64,000 nt of DNA, from the NCBI RefSeq assembly GCF_004341385.1, contig NZ_SLXE01000013.1, positions 10,198 to 74,197 on the forward strand, given 5' to 3'. Shown here piece after piece: positions 31,970 to 40,800 of this stretch. The notes beneath the pieces were generated by a model, which searched no databases, was not told where the DNA came from, and saw only the letters and a list, made by a program, of their open reading frames with translations. The position numbers and the translations under genes are program-made. This DNA comes from Uruburuella suis. GTDB lineage: Bacteria > Pseudomonadota > Gammaproteobacteria > Burkholderiales > Neisseriaceae. Positions within the stretch are counted from its first letter, which is position 1, and each line of letters opens with the position of its first letter.

Positions 31970-33226
31970 TTACTTGTAAATAATTGTTGCCTTCTCACCT
32001 GGCGTAGCAACATATGTCTTTTTATCTACCACTTTCACAATCCCTTTATTTGTTGTAGAGAGCTTGTAATAAGCACCTGCATGTCGCCCACCTCCCGGAT
32101 GTAGTTGAATTTGTGATATTGAAGGATGGCCTTTAATTTCAAGAATAGTGGCTTTCCCGCTACCTTTACTGCTAGACCTGATAGTTGTCGAATACCCTGC
32201 CCGTTCAAACTGTTTGGCAATATCCACCGCAGATTTCCCCCATACTGTTTTGGGGTTTTTCACAAAATTTACGGTGATTAATCGTGTAGCATTCCATGCC
32301 TGAAAAGTTTTTGCCGCATCCGCTGTCCACTTAATTCCTCGAACACTTCCTCCCGTAATCGGGTATAAAGTTGCTGCAAATGCCGCAATATCCAAGGTTT
32401 CCAAATCTGCATCTTGGAAAGCTTTTTGCCATTGTTGCCGTTCTGACGGACTGAGTGAATTCATAAATTCATCATGCCGATGCACTTCTAAAATCAACTC
32501 TTCTCTTAAAGTATTATTCTCCACAGCCACCTTGGCCGCATCCGCCGCCACATTCACATCGCCGCCGGTCAACCCCGCAGCCGTACCCGCGACCAAGCGC
32601 GAGTAAGCAATTATCTTCGCTTCTTCTGCAGCACGCTCTGCTGCAGGCAGTTTGCTAAGGTCTCTACCGCCCAGCAATTTCTCTCCCACAATCTCGCCTA
32701 CGGCCGCGCCAATCGCACCATCTTGGCATTTGCCCTTATTAGCCGCCGCTGCGGCACAACCTGCTACGGCATGGGCAACTTTATGGGCGATATAGTGATT
32801 ATCCAAATCTTTTATCTTGCTCGCCGCTGCACCATGTGCCGTCTGAACCAGCGCGGACAATATGGCGCTTTCCAGGCTGTCTTGCAGGCTGCCACCATTG
32901 ATGGCGGTGCCAATCACGGCGCTGCTGCCGGCGTTGGCAAGGTTGACGCTGAGGTTGTTTACCCATTCGGTGTTGCTGGTGCTGTTGAGTGCGGAGGTGG
33001 CGCCGATTTTGTCGGCCACACCAGCGGTGATCACGGCGGTGGCGAGGTTTTTAACGGTGCTGCTTCTGCCCAGCTCTTTAAAGGTTTTGCCAAGGTTGCC
33101 TTTGTTGTTGACCAAGCTGATAGAGGCTTGGGTGGCCAGCGACAGAAAGGCGGCGTTTGCCATGGCGGCGGAAGTGCCGGTGACGGCCGTGCCGCTCGGT
33201 AAGTGCAGATGCATAGGCACGCACAC
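31970..33226 (-). CDS. Orphan TpsA/CdiA-type toxin cassette A
   Basis: A 418-residue open frame without signal peptide or secretion domain. Residues 1-235 are almost identical to the other two cassettes and related to the end of TpsA: NNKGNLGKTFKELGRSSTVK, GSLQDSLESAILSALVQTAH, CAAAAANKGKCQDGAIGAAV. They end at the pre-toxin motif VENN (about residue 232-235). The remaining 180 residues are the toxin part, with HPGGGRHAGAYYKLST near the end; I cannot assign its activity with confidence. The frame opens at a GTG inside repeat-like sequence (first ATG four codons later) and no ribosome site is seen, so it is probably a silent cassette that is expressed after recombination into tpsA. Confidence 0.8.
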   Translation of the reverse strand: MCVPMHLHLPSGTAVTGTSAAMANAAFLSLATQASISLVNNKGNLGKTFKELGRSSTVKNLATAVITAGVADKIGATSALNSTSNTEWVNNLSVNLANAGSSAVIGTAINGGSLQDSLESAILSALVQTAHGAAASKIKDLDNHYIAHKVAHAVAGCAAAAANKGKCQDGAIGAAVGEIVGEKLLGGRDLSKLPAAERAAEEAKIIAYSRLVAGTAAGLTGGDVNVAADAAKVAVENNTLREELILEVHRHDEFMNSLSPSERQQWQKAFQDADLETLDIAAFAATLYPITGGSVRGIKWTADAAKTFQAWNATRLITVNFVKNPKTVWGKSAVDIAKQFERAGYSTTIRSSSKGSGKATILEIKGHPSISQIQLHPGGGRHAGAYYKLSTTNKGIVKVVDKKTYVATPGEKATIIYK

Positions 33227-33391
33227 GTTTTTTCATTTAACAGCAAGGCCGTCTGAAAGATTAATTTTTCAGACGGCCTTGAGTTTTTTATCATCGAAAG
33301 TTAGAAGAACAAGCAGGTTAAGACGCGTGCGTGCCTATGGCATACAGGCTACGTCTGCTATGGCTTGCACCCTACGCACAGGCTATGCTTG
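33227..33391. repeat. Cassette junction: DUS hairpin plus half cloverleaf repeat
   Basis: AAGGCCGTCTGAAAG and its inverted partner (about 33246-33281), then ACGCGTGCGTGCCTATGGCATACAGG (about 33323-33348) and GCACCCTACGCACAGGCTATGCTTG. The same order is found at 35155-35290 and 37245-37370. Confidence 0.75.
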
Positions 33392-33679
33392 TTAAAAACA
33401 ATTTACTCTAAACATTTTTCTATTCTGATCATTACTGAATCTAGTGTCCGTTTTTTCTTCAAGAATACAATTTTGATCCGAAGGTAAAATAATTTTTCCT
33501 GAATAGGGACTGAACCATCCATCACCAGGGAAATTATTTAAATTGGAGTTACTAAAATGAGGATCTCGAGTAACGGCATCCCTTAAGGCAGCCTGCTCTG
33601 CTAATGCAATCTGTTCAGTGCTTATTCGAGAAGCACAGGCAGTCAAAAAAATACAATATAAAAAAATCAAATTTTTCAT
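33392..33679 (-). CDS. Putative lipoprotein immunity protein of cassette B
   Basis: A 95-residue protein with a short signal peptide and lipobox (MKNLIFLYCIFLTACAS, Cys15), so it should be a lipid-anchored protein facing the periplasm. Two further cysteines occur in the mature part (DQNCILEE and RVNCF at the end). It starts 22 bases after the cassette B toxin frame, in the immunity position, and is AT-rich. A periplasmic immunity protein would imply that the cassette B toxin acts in the periplasm or envelope. The family is not recognised; a generic small lipoprotein cannot be excluded. Confidence 0.65.
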   Translation of the reverse strand: MKNLIFLYCIFLTACASRISTEQIALAEQAALRDAVTRDPHFSNSNLNNFPGDGWFSPYSGKIILPSDQNCILEEKTDTRFSNDQNRKMFRVNCF

Positions 33680-33701
33680 TGAAAATTCCTTGAAATTATC
33701 T

Positions 33702-35138
33702 TTATGGTTTAAACGTATAACTATTATTATTAATATTAATTATATAATTTCCATCCTTACCAGCTGGAATCAATATTTGTTTGGGATCAAAAATATGGAT
33801 AAGCCCCGTTGGTGTACTCTGAACATCACCAACATTCACTCCAAATATTTGCTTTTTATTTTCATCAAAATATATTCTTGAATATTTCTTACCATTAATT
33901 TCAGCGCTATCAGCAATTATTATAATATCTTTTATCATGCCAACTTCTTTAGCTATTGCATCATTATGTGATTCAGCATAATAGTGATCTTCCTTTCCTT
34001 GGAAAGGAGCTAACCCTAATTTATTTTTCGACAATTGCTCATTGAATTCATGGGCAATAAGCGCATTACCAGATAATATAATCTTGTTGGCATCTAATTT
34101 TTCCATATCAGCAACATCAAATCGCCCTGTTATCCAAGAGCCACCGGCCGTTAATTTATCATTATAAACTAGAGTAATCTGGGCTGTTCCCGTTTTATCC
34201 TGAATAACATTATTCAGCATATTATAGAATGACAACTGTTTGGCATTTAAACTCGCCGTGGTTGCATTGCCCACCGGCACAAGCACCATAATCTCATAGC
34301 CCAAGCTGTTGAATTTTCCTGTACCTTTCAATTCAAATTTTCCGCCTAATTCACTTTCTACTTTATCCGCAAATCGTCTTTTGGCTTTCGGGTCACTCTT
34401 CGGATTAAATGCCAAAAGATTATTTTGTACAGCAGTTTTCGCCGCATCCGCCGCCACATTTACATCGCCACCAGCCAAACCCGCAGCCGTACCCGCGACC
34501 AAGCGCGAGTAAGCAATTATCTTCGCCTCTTCTGCAGCACGCTCTGCTGCAGGCAGTTTGCTAAGGTCTCTACCGCCCAGCAATTTCTCTCCCATAATCT
34601 CACCCACTGCCGCGCCAATCGCGCCATCTTGGCATTTGCCCTTATTTGCCGCCGCTGCGGCACAACCTGCCACGGCATGGGCAACTTTATGGGCGATATA
34701 GTGATTATCCAAATCTTTTATCTTGCTCGCCGCTGCGCCATGCGCCGTCTGAACCAGCGCGGACAATATGGCGCTTTCCAGGCTGTCTTGCAGGCTGCCA
34801 CCATTGATATTGATGGCGGTGCCGATCACGGCGCTGCTGCCGGCGTTGGCAAGGTTGACGCTGAGGTTGTTTACCCATTCGGTGTTGCTGGTGCTGTTGA
34901 GTGCGGAGGTGGCGCCGATTTTGTCGGCCACGCCGGCGGTGATCACGGCGGTGGCGAGGTTTTTAACGGTGCTGCTGCTGCCCAGCTCTTTAAAGGTTTT
35001 GCCAAGGTTGCCTTTGTTGTTGACCAAGCTGATAGAGGCTTGGGTGGCCAGCGACAGAAAGGCGGCGTTTGCCATGGCCGCGGAAGTGCCGGTGACGACC
35101 GTGCCGCTTGGTAAGTGCAAATGCATAGGCACGCACAC
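33702..35138 (-). CDS. Orphan TpsA/CdiA-type toxin cassette B
   Basis: A 478-residue frame. The first 235 residues repeat the cassette A/C pre-toxin part almost exactly, with one extra Ile-Asn in TAININGGSL; the pre-toxin motif reads VQNN instead of VENN. The C-terminal 240 residues are unrelated to the other cassettes. They contain ALIAHEFNEQ (about residues 359-368), then DHYYAESHNDAIAKE, a spacing of His/Glu residues that resembles zinc metallopeptidase-like sites (HExx plus downstream His/Glu), though the match is partial. Like the others it lacks a signal peptide and opens inside repeat-like sequence, so it is likely a silent donor cassette for tpsA. The following lipoprotein gene is its probable immunity gene. 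Confidence 0.78.
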   Translation of the reverse strand: MCVPMHLHLPSGTVVTGTSAAMANAAFLSLATQASISLVNNKGNLGKTFKELGSSSTVKNLATAVITAGVADKIGATSALNSTSNTEWVNNLSVNLANAGSSAVIGTAININGGSLQDSLESAILSALVQTAHGAAASKIKDLDNHYIAHKVAHAVAGCAAAAANKGKCQDGAIGAAVGEIMGEKLLGGRDLSKLPAAERAAEEAKIIAYSRLVAGTAAGLAGGDVNVAADAAKTAVQNNLLAFNPKSDPKAKRRFADKVESELGGKFELKGTGKFNSLGYEIMVLVPVGNATTASLNAKQLSFYNMLNNVIQDKTGTAQITLVYNDKLTAGGSWITGRFDVADMEKLDANKIILSGNALIAHEFNEQLSKNKLGLAPFQGKEDHYYAESHNDAIAKEVGMIKDIIIIADSAEINGKKYSRIYFDENKKQIFGVNVGDVQSTPTGLIHIFDPKQILIPAGKDGNYIININNNSYTFKP

Positions 35139-35559
35139 GTTTTTTCATTTAACAGTAAGGCCGTCTGAAAGGTTAATGTTTCAGACGGCCTTAAGTTTTT
35201 TTATCATCGAAAGTTAGAAGAACAAGCAGGTTAAGACGCGTGCGTGCCTATGGCATACACCCTACACACAGGCTACGCTTGCTGGCTTCGAATGCGGTAG
35301 TAATGCATAACGGCTTGGTGTTTGAAGTCTACGGTATATTTGTTCATAAGAAAACTGCACCTTTTGGGTTGGATGGTGGGTGTCCAACTTTTGGGGTGCA
35401 GTTCAAGGTTCAGACGGCCTTGAGCTTTTTTACCATCAAAATCCAGAAAAACAAGCCGGAGAAGACGCGCGCGTGCCTAGGGCACATACCCTACATGCAG
35501 GCTACGCTTGCTATGACGTATATTCTACACACAGGCTACGCTTGCTACACTTACGCAAA
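35139..35559. other. Cassette junction with repeats and an IS-end remnant
   Basis: No gene seen. Contents in order: a facing DUS pair (about 35158-35192), a half cloverleaf repeat ACGCGTGCGTGCCTATGG (35236 on), the IS-like inverted ends at 35352-35405, a lone DUS (about 35406-35418) and a second, more decayed half cloverleaf (GCGCGCGTGCCTAGGGCAC, about 35466-35485) with GGCTACGCTTGCT repeated three times across the region. Confidence 0.65.
35352..35405. mobile_element. Remnant of an insertion sequence: two terminal repeats joined
   Basis: AAACTGCACCTTTTGGGTTGG and its inverted counterpart CCAACTTTTGGGGTGCAGTT are separated by only about 12 bases. Ends with the pattern TGCACCCCAAAAGTTGGA resemble those of IS3-family elements. 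No transposase sequence remains between them, so this looks like an internal deletion product. Confidence 0.55.
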
Positions 35560-35958
35560 TTATTCATTTACATCAATAACCATACTATATAACGGTTTCG
35601 GTTTCTCAAGCACCCACCCGAAAATTTCAATAGCTTTTTTCGAAAGCTTACGAATAATCTGCCATTCTTCCCCATCTAATTGTTCATTATCTAACCAAAT
35701 ATGTTCAAACTCCACACCACATTTGCTCACTATATATGCGTGCAGTTCTTTTAATGCATCAGTTTGCTGAAGCGATAGAAATCCATATTGAATAACAGGA
35801 TCTAAATCAACTAAAACAGCAGCTTCATATTCAGAAAAAAGTTCATCACCAACTAGAGAATCAGGAGGAAATAGGCTTAATTGTTCCTCAGAGGACTGAG
35901 CCATTGCCATTAAAATCCATTTAATTTTATTGTAATAAAATAAGTCGCGCTCATTCAT
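35560..35958 (-). CDS. Probable immunity protein of toxin cassette C
   Basis: A 132-residue acidic soluble protein starting 11 bases after the cassette C toxin frame. It is a diverged relative of the cassette A immunity candidate (31544-31957): the same conserved skeleton (KW.LMA.A, EYE.AV, AYI..K.G, W..N..LD..EW..IR, PLYS.VI.VNE), but most other positions differ. The matching toxins differ mainly in their last 70 residues, as expected if the toxin tip and its inhibitor change together. No signal peptide, so it is a cytosolic protein. No named family is recognised. Confidence 0.75.
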   Translation of the reverse strand: MNERDLFYYNKIKWILMAMAQSSEEQLSLFPPDSLVGDELFSEYEAAVLVDLDPVIQYGFLSLQQTDALKELHAYIVSKCGVEFEHIWLDNEQLDGEEWQIIRKLSKKAIEIFGWVLEKPKPLYSMVIDVNE

Positions 35959-35969
35959 TTCATTCTTTC

Positions 35970-37226
35970 CTATTTATAAATAATTTGTGCTTTTTCCCCA
36001 ACAGTAGGAATATAAGTTCCCTTATCCACAACTTTCACGACCCCTTTATTTGTGGTTGACAACTTATAATATGCCCCGGCGTGCCGGCCTCCTCCTGGGT
36101 GAATTTGGATCTGTTGAATGGAGGGGTGCCCTTTTATTTCAACAATCTTAGCTAGACTTCCCTGTCTATTGCTAGACCTGATAGTTGTCGAATACCCTGC
36201 CCGTTCAAACTGTTTGGCAATATCCACCGCAGATTTCCCCCATACTGTTTTGGGGTTTTTCACAAAATTTACGGTGATTAATCGTGTAGCATTCCATGCC
36301 TGAAAAGTTTTTGCCGCATCCGCTGTCCACTTAATTCCTCGAACACTTCCTCCCGTAATCGGGTATAAAGTTGCTGCAAATGCCGCAATATCCAAGGTTT
36401 CCAAATCTGCATCTTGGAAAGCTTTTTGCCATTGTTGCCGTTCTGACGGACTGAGTGAATTCATAAATTCATCATGCCGATGCACTTCTAAAATCAACTC
36501 TTCTCTTAAAGTATTATTCTCCACCGCCACCTTGGCCGCATCCGCCGCCACATTCACATCGCCGCCGGTCAACCCTGCAGCCGTACCCGCGACCAAGCGC
36601 GAGTAAGCAATTATCTTCGCCTCTTCTGCAGCACGCTCTGCTGCAGGCAGTTTGCTAAGGTCTCTACCGCCCAGCAATTTCTCTCCCACAATCTCACCCA
36701 CTGCCGCGCCAATCGCGCCATCTTGGCATTTGCCCTTATTTGCCGCCGCTGCGGCACAACCTGCCACGGCATGGGCAACTTTATGGGCGATATAGTGATT
36801 ATCCAAATCTTTTATCTTGCTCGCCGCTGCACCATGCGCCGTCTGAACCAGCGCGGACAATATGGCGCTTTCCAGGCTATCTTGCAGGCTGCCGCCATTG
36901 ATGGCGGTGCTGATCACGGCGCTGCTGCCGGCGGTGGCAAGGTTGACGCTGAGGTTGTTTACCCATTCGGTGTTGCTGACGTTGTTGAGTGCGGAGGTGG
37001 CGCCGATTTTGTCGGCCACGCCGGCGGTGAGCACGGCGGTGGCGAGGTTTTTAACGGTGCTGCTTCTGCCCAGCTCTTTAAAGGTTTTGCCAAGGTTGCC
37101 TTTGTTGTTGACCAAGCTGATAGAGGCTTGGGTGGCCAGCGACAGGAAGGCGGCGTTTGCCATGGCCGCGGAAGTGCCGGTGACGACCGTGCCGCTTGGT
37201 AAGTGCAGATGCATAGGCACGCACAC
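35970..37226 (-). CDS. Orphan TpsA/CdiA-type toxin cassette C
   Basis: A 418-residue frame, nearly identical to cassette A (31970-33226) through residue 345 (…AGYSTTIRSS), including the VENN pre-toxin motif near 232-235 and the linker HRHDEFMNSLSPSERQQWQK. After that the two differ at many positions (here NRQGSLAKIVEIKG, then GHPSIQQIQIHPGGGRHAG and KGTYIPTVGEKAQIIYK at the end). It has no signal peptide or TPS domain and opens at a GTG inside repeat-like sequence. It is the cassette closest to tpsA and its immunity gene follows at once. It is most likely a silent toxin donor. The enzymatic class of the toxin is not clear to me. Confidence 0.8.
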   Translation of the reverse strand: MCVPMHLHLPSGTVVTGTSAAMANAAFLSLATQASISLVNNKGNLGKTFKELGRSSTVKNLATAVLTAGVADKIGATSALNNVSNTEWVNNLSVNLATAGSSAVISTAINGGSLQDSLESAILSALVQTAHGAAASKIKDLDNHYIAHKVAHAVAGCAAAAANKGKCQDGAIGAAVGEIVGEKLLGGRDLSKLPAAERAAEEAKIIAYSRLVAGTAAGLTGGDVNVAADAAKVAVENNTLREELILEVHRHDEFMNSLSPSERQQWQKAFQDADLETLDIAAFAATLYPITGGSVRGIKWTADAAKTFQAWNATRLITVNFVKNPKTVWGKSAVDIAKQFERAGYSTTIRSSNRQGSLAKIVEIKGHPSIQQIQIHPGGGRHAGAYYKLSTTNKGVVKVVDKGTYIPTVGEKAQIIYK

Positions 37227-37370
37227 GTTTTTTCATTTAACAACAAGGCCGTCTGAAAGATTAATTTTTCAGACGGCCTTAAGTTTTTTTATCATCGAAA
37301 GCTAGAAGCACAAGCTGGTTAAGACGCGTACGTGTCTATGGCATATATCCTATGCACAGGCTACTCTTGT
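37227..37370. repeat. Cassette junction next to the tpsA immunity gene
   Basis: A facing DUS pair (about 37246-37281) followed by a decayed half cloverleaf ACGCGTACGTGTCTATGGCATAT and GCACAGGCTACTCTTGTT, in the same order as at the other junctions. Confidence 0.7.
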
Positions 37371-37826
37371 TCAATGTTTTTTGCATTTTTCTGCAGGATT
37401 TCGCCATTGAAGAAACACTTTCTGATACATCCCCTCATCTGTGTAATAATCACTATCCAAGCCGATTCCTTCTGTTCCCCGACATAAATATTTATCACTA
37501 AAGCCAAGATCTACCACTCTTGCCCGAATATCCTGCATTTCAATTGGCTCATTATTTTTACCTTTGATTTCAAAAGCCATCCCAGCTATACCAGCCCTAA
37601 AACCTTCTCCCTTCAATATTATTTGATACTGATCAGAAAATTGCATAATTTCTGATTGAATTTTCAATTTTTGTGCATCTAGTCCTTTTGTTTTACTGTT
37701 GTAAATCGGCCCATTGGGTGATGAAAGCCACATCATCAATATTGCCGTTAACAGAAACAATGCAATTCCAATTAGATGTTTGATTATATTTTGATATTTA
37801 ATTATTTTTCCCATTTCCAATTCCAT
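37371..37826 (-). CDS. Probable immunity protein for the TpsA toxin, membrane-anchored
   Basis: A 151-residue protein whose start overlaps the 3' end of tpsA by 25 bases (an alternative ATG at 37814 overlaps by 13). One hydrophobic segment (HLIGIALFLLTAILMMWL, about residues 20-37) should anchor it in the inner membrane, with a soluble domain of about 110 residues, probably periplasmic, containing two cysteine-bearing motifs (KYLCRGTEG and NPAEKCKKH). Position and tight overlap make it the candidate immunity protein for the C-terminal domain of TpsA. A membrane location would fit a toxin acting on or at the membrane. Not related by eye to the cassette immunity proteins. Confidence 0.72.
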   Translation of the reverse strand: MELEMGKIIKYQNIIKHLIGIALFLLTAILMMWLSSPNGPIYNSKTKGLDAQKLKIQSEIMQFSDQYQIILKGEGFRAGIAGMAFEIKGKNNEPIEMQDIRARVVDLGFSDKYLCRGTEGIGLDSDYYTDEGMYQKVFLQWRNPAEKCKKH

Positions 37827-40800
37827 TTCCCATTTTGATATTCCACTTGCCCTATTCTTGCTACTTTTTCAACCCCTAATGAAATGCTAGGCGTGCCTAA
37901 ACCTAGTTCTGCTGAGTATTTTACCGTGTCTCCACCTATTGTTTTTGCTCCTCCGCCACATATTAAATAAATACAAATTTGTCCTCCATTAGAAGTCCCT
38001 TGCAATGCTGCCGTAATTGTTTTATCAATATTAATTTTTTCCAAATCCGAGGTATTTAGAATGCTTCCCATAACAATATTAAACCCTCCTGATTTAAAAC
38101 TTTTTATAGATACATCTGAAATATTTTTAAAATTTGATGAACCGGCAACAGAAATGAATACTTCTCCTGTTCGAGTATTTACAATTACTCTACTTCCATA
38201 CCCCAATCCTAAAATCTCTGGGCTATTCAAATTAATTGCAACATATTGCCCTATAGGTACTTGTTTCCATGCAGTATCAAGATATTTCAATGTTGTTGCA
38301 TCTGGCACATAAAAATCCTTAATAGATATACTGCTATTCTTTAAATCTCCAGAGAATTTTTTATTCTCTTTATACTTATCAATCATTTGATTCGTAATTT
38401 CAGTGGAAAGGTTGGCATCTTTCAATTTAGTTTTACATGAATTACTATCTGGATCAGCACGGCATACATTTAATAATTCATTGTTTCTTTTACGGCTTAA
38501 TTCAACTAGCTCTTTTTTTGCATTATCTACACACTTCTTATCCGTACCACAACTATTCAGTTTTTTATCATAATCATCCCAATCTTTGCGAAGTAAATAA
38601 TTATTCCTCACCGCCGTTTCTGCAATATTGGCAGCGGTATTGGCATCTCCGCCTGCAAGCGTAGCTGCGGAAGCGGCGGCCACCTTGAAAAGCGTGAGCA
38701 ATTTGGCCTCTTCCGTTGCATTGGCAGGCTTACCGTAAACTTCTGCCACAATCTCACCTACTGCCGCGCCAATGGCGCCATCTTGGCATTTGCCCCTATT
38801 TGCCGCCGCTGCGGCGCAGCCGGCCACGGCATGTGCCACTTTATGGGCGACTTGCTGATAAAACTGTACATTGTCGCCTGCCGTGATGCCTTTGATTTTG
38901 CTTGCAGCTGCACCATGACCGGTTTGAACCAGTGCGGCTAATATTGATTTTTCCAAGCTGTCGCTCAGGCTGCCGCCATTAATGGCGGTGTAGGTGGCTG
39001 CGGCGCTGCTTGTGTTAATCAGGTTGGTGGTGAAGGTGCCTGTCCAATCATAGCCGGTGGCGCTGCTGGCTTGGTTGCCCGCTGCGGTGGCAATGCCGCT
39101 CAGTTCGCTCAACACGCCTGCGGTGGCGGCGGCTGTTAGCACTTGTTTGACGGTGTCGCTGCGGCCGAGATCTTTCAGGGCTTTGCCCACATTGCCTTTG
39201 TTGTTGATCACGGCAATGGCCGCTTGGCTGTAGAGGCTGTTCAAAGCTGCTGCTTGCATGGCTGCTGCGGTAGTGGTAGCCGTGGTGGCTGTTGTGGCCG
39301 CGGCTGCACCTGCCGCACCGCTTCCTGCTGCTGCGCCACCGCCTGCCGCTCCGGCTGCTGCGCCGGTGCCGGCACCGTAGGTCAGCACGGTAACGATAAT
39401 CACGATAATGGCTGCGCCTGCGCCGGTGAGGCCTTCTTGCTTATAATCCCATTTGTCGTAAGCCAGCTTAACCTGATTCCAGTCGACATCTTTGGAAAGC
39501 TGCAATTGCTTCAAATAGGCATATTCGGGCTGGCGGGCGAGCTTTTCGATTTCGGTTTTGAGCTGGCCTTTGGGGATATCGACAATATAGCCGCCGGGCG
39601 CGCTGAGCTTGGGCGGGGTGGGGCCTTCGAATTTGGGCAGGGCGAGGGTTTCCACCATGCTGCCGCTGCCGGCCATGCTTTGCCACACCACGGCGTTGGA
39701 TTCGCTGCTTTCTTCTTTTTGCACCGTGGTTTTGATGCCTTGCAGGATGATTTTGGCATCTTTACGGGCATTTTCGCCTACGCCGGCTTGGATAGTGGCA
39801 CCTTCGAGTGAAGTTTTAAAAATAGTGCCCTGTAATAAGGTATCCCAGCCTGATTGAGTATCAGCTTTTTCAGCTTGTAAAGTAGCAGGAAGCATCTCAT
39901 TAACATAGGCTGTTGATTTATTAGAAGAGCTTCCCACCTTGATAAAGCTCAAAAATTTCCTGCTAGAATTGCTGCTATTTTGTTCACGAAATACTTTATC
40001 AACCGCAAATAAGGATAAAGCTTTGCCTGCTGCAATATTGATACTACCTCTAGGAGCATCAAACTCTGTTGCATATGCGGCAATATTTTGTCCAGCTTTA
40101 AGTTCTATGCCTTTATCTCCTTTCATTTTGACAATTGAAGGTCTGATTTCCTCTCGGATATTGGTATGACTATGATGTTTTTTACTCCAGAAAGAGCTGG
40201 TTGTATATTCACCATGATGGTAAGAATAGAACCCTTCTTGATTGTATCTCAAGAGAATATCCCCATAAGATTGCAATTTAATCTTACCTCGTTCAGAATT
40301 AATTTCTGAAGCATTTATTATCAAATGGCTGTTGGCACTGTCATTGGGCGCAATAATATTTACATTACCGACTGCAGAAATTTTACTTGGCTTATTGAAC
40401 ATCGCATATTTATAGTCATTGCCATTTTCTTTACCATATTCATAGAATTCAGATAAACCATTAATCATAATTGACGCTTGCCGTTCCCCTTTTATCGCCG
40501 CTGCCGATGAAGAAGGTAATAACCCTGCTGCTTGCAAATCAACTTGTTGGGCAGCAGTAAGCGTAGCAGCCTCCATATTGATACCTTGCGCTGAAAGCAG
40601 ATTAATATTTCTTCCATTCAGCTCACTACCTAAATATTCATGACCATTGCCTTTTTGAGAAGATAGCTCCAACATCAAATCCAGATATTCTTTATACTCA
40701 CGAATAGGCTTAACAGGTGCATCGTGCTTAGCAAATCTTTTCTTTGCCATATCCAACAATAAATTCTCAAATGCATCATCACGATACATTTTTGGCATTT

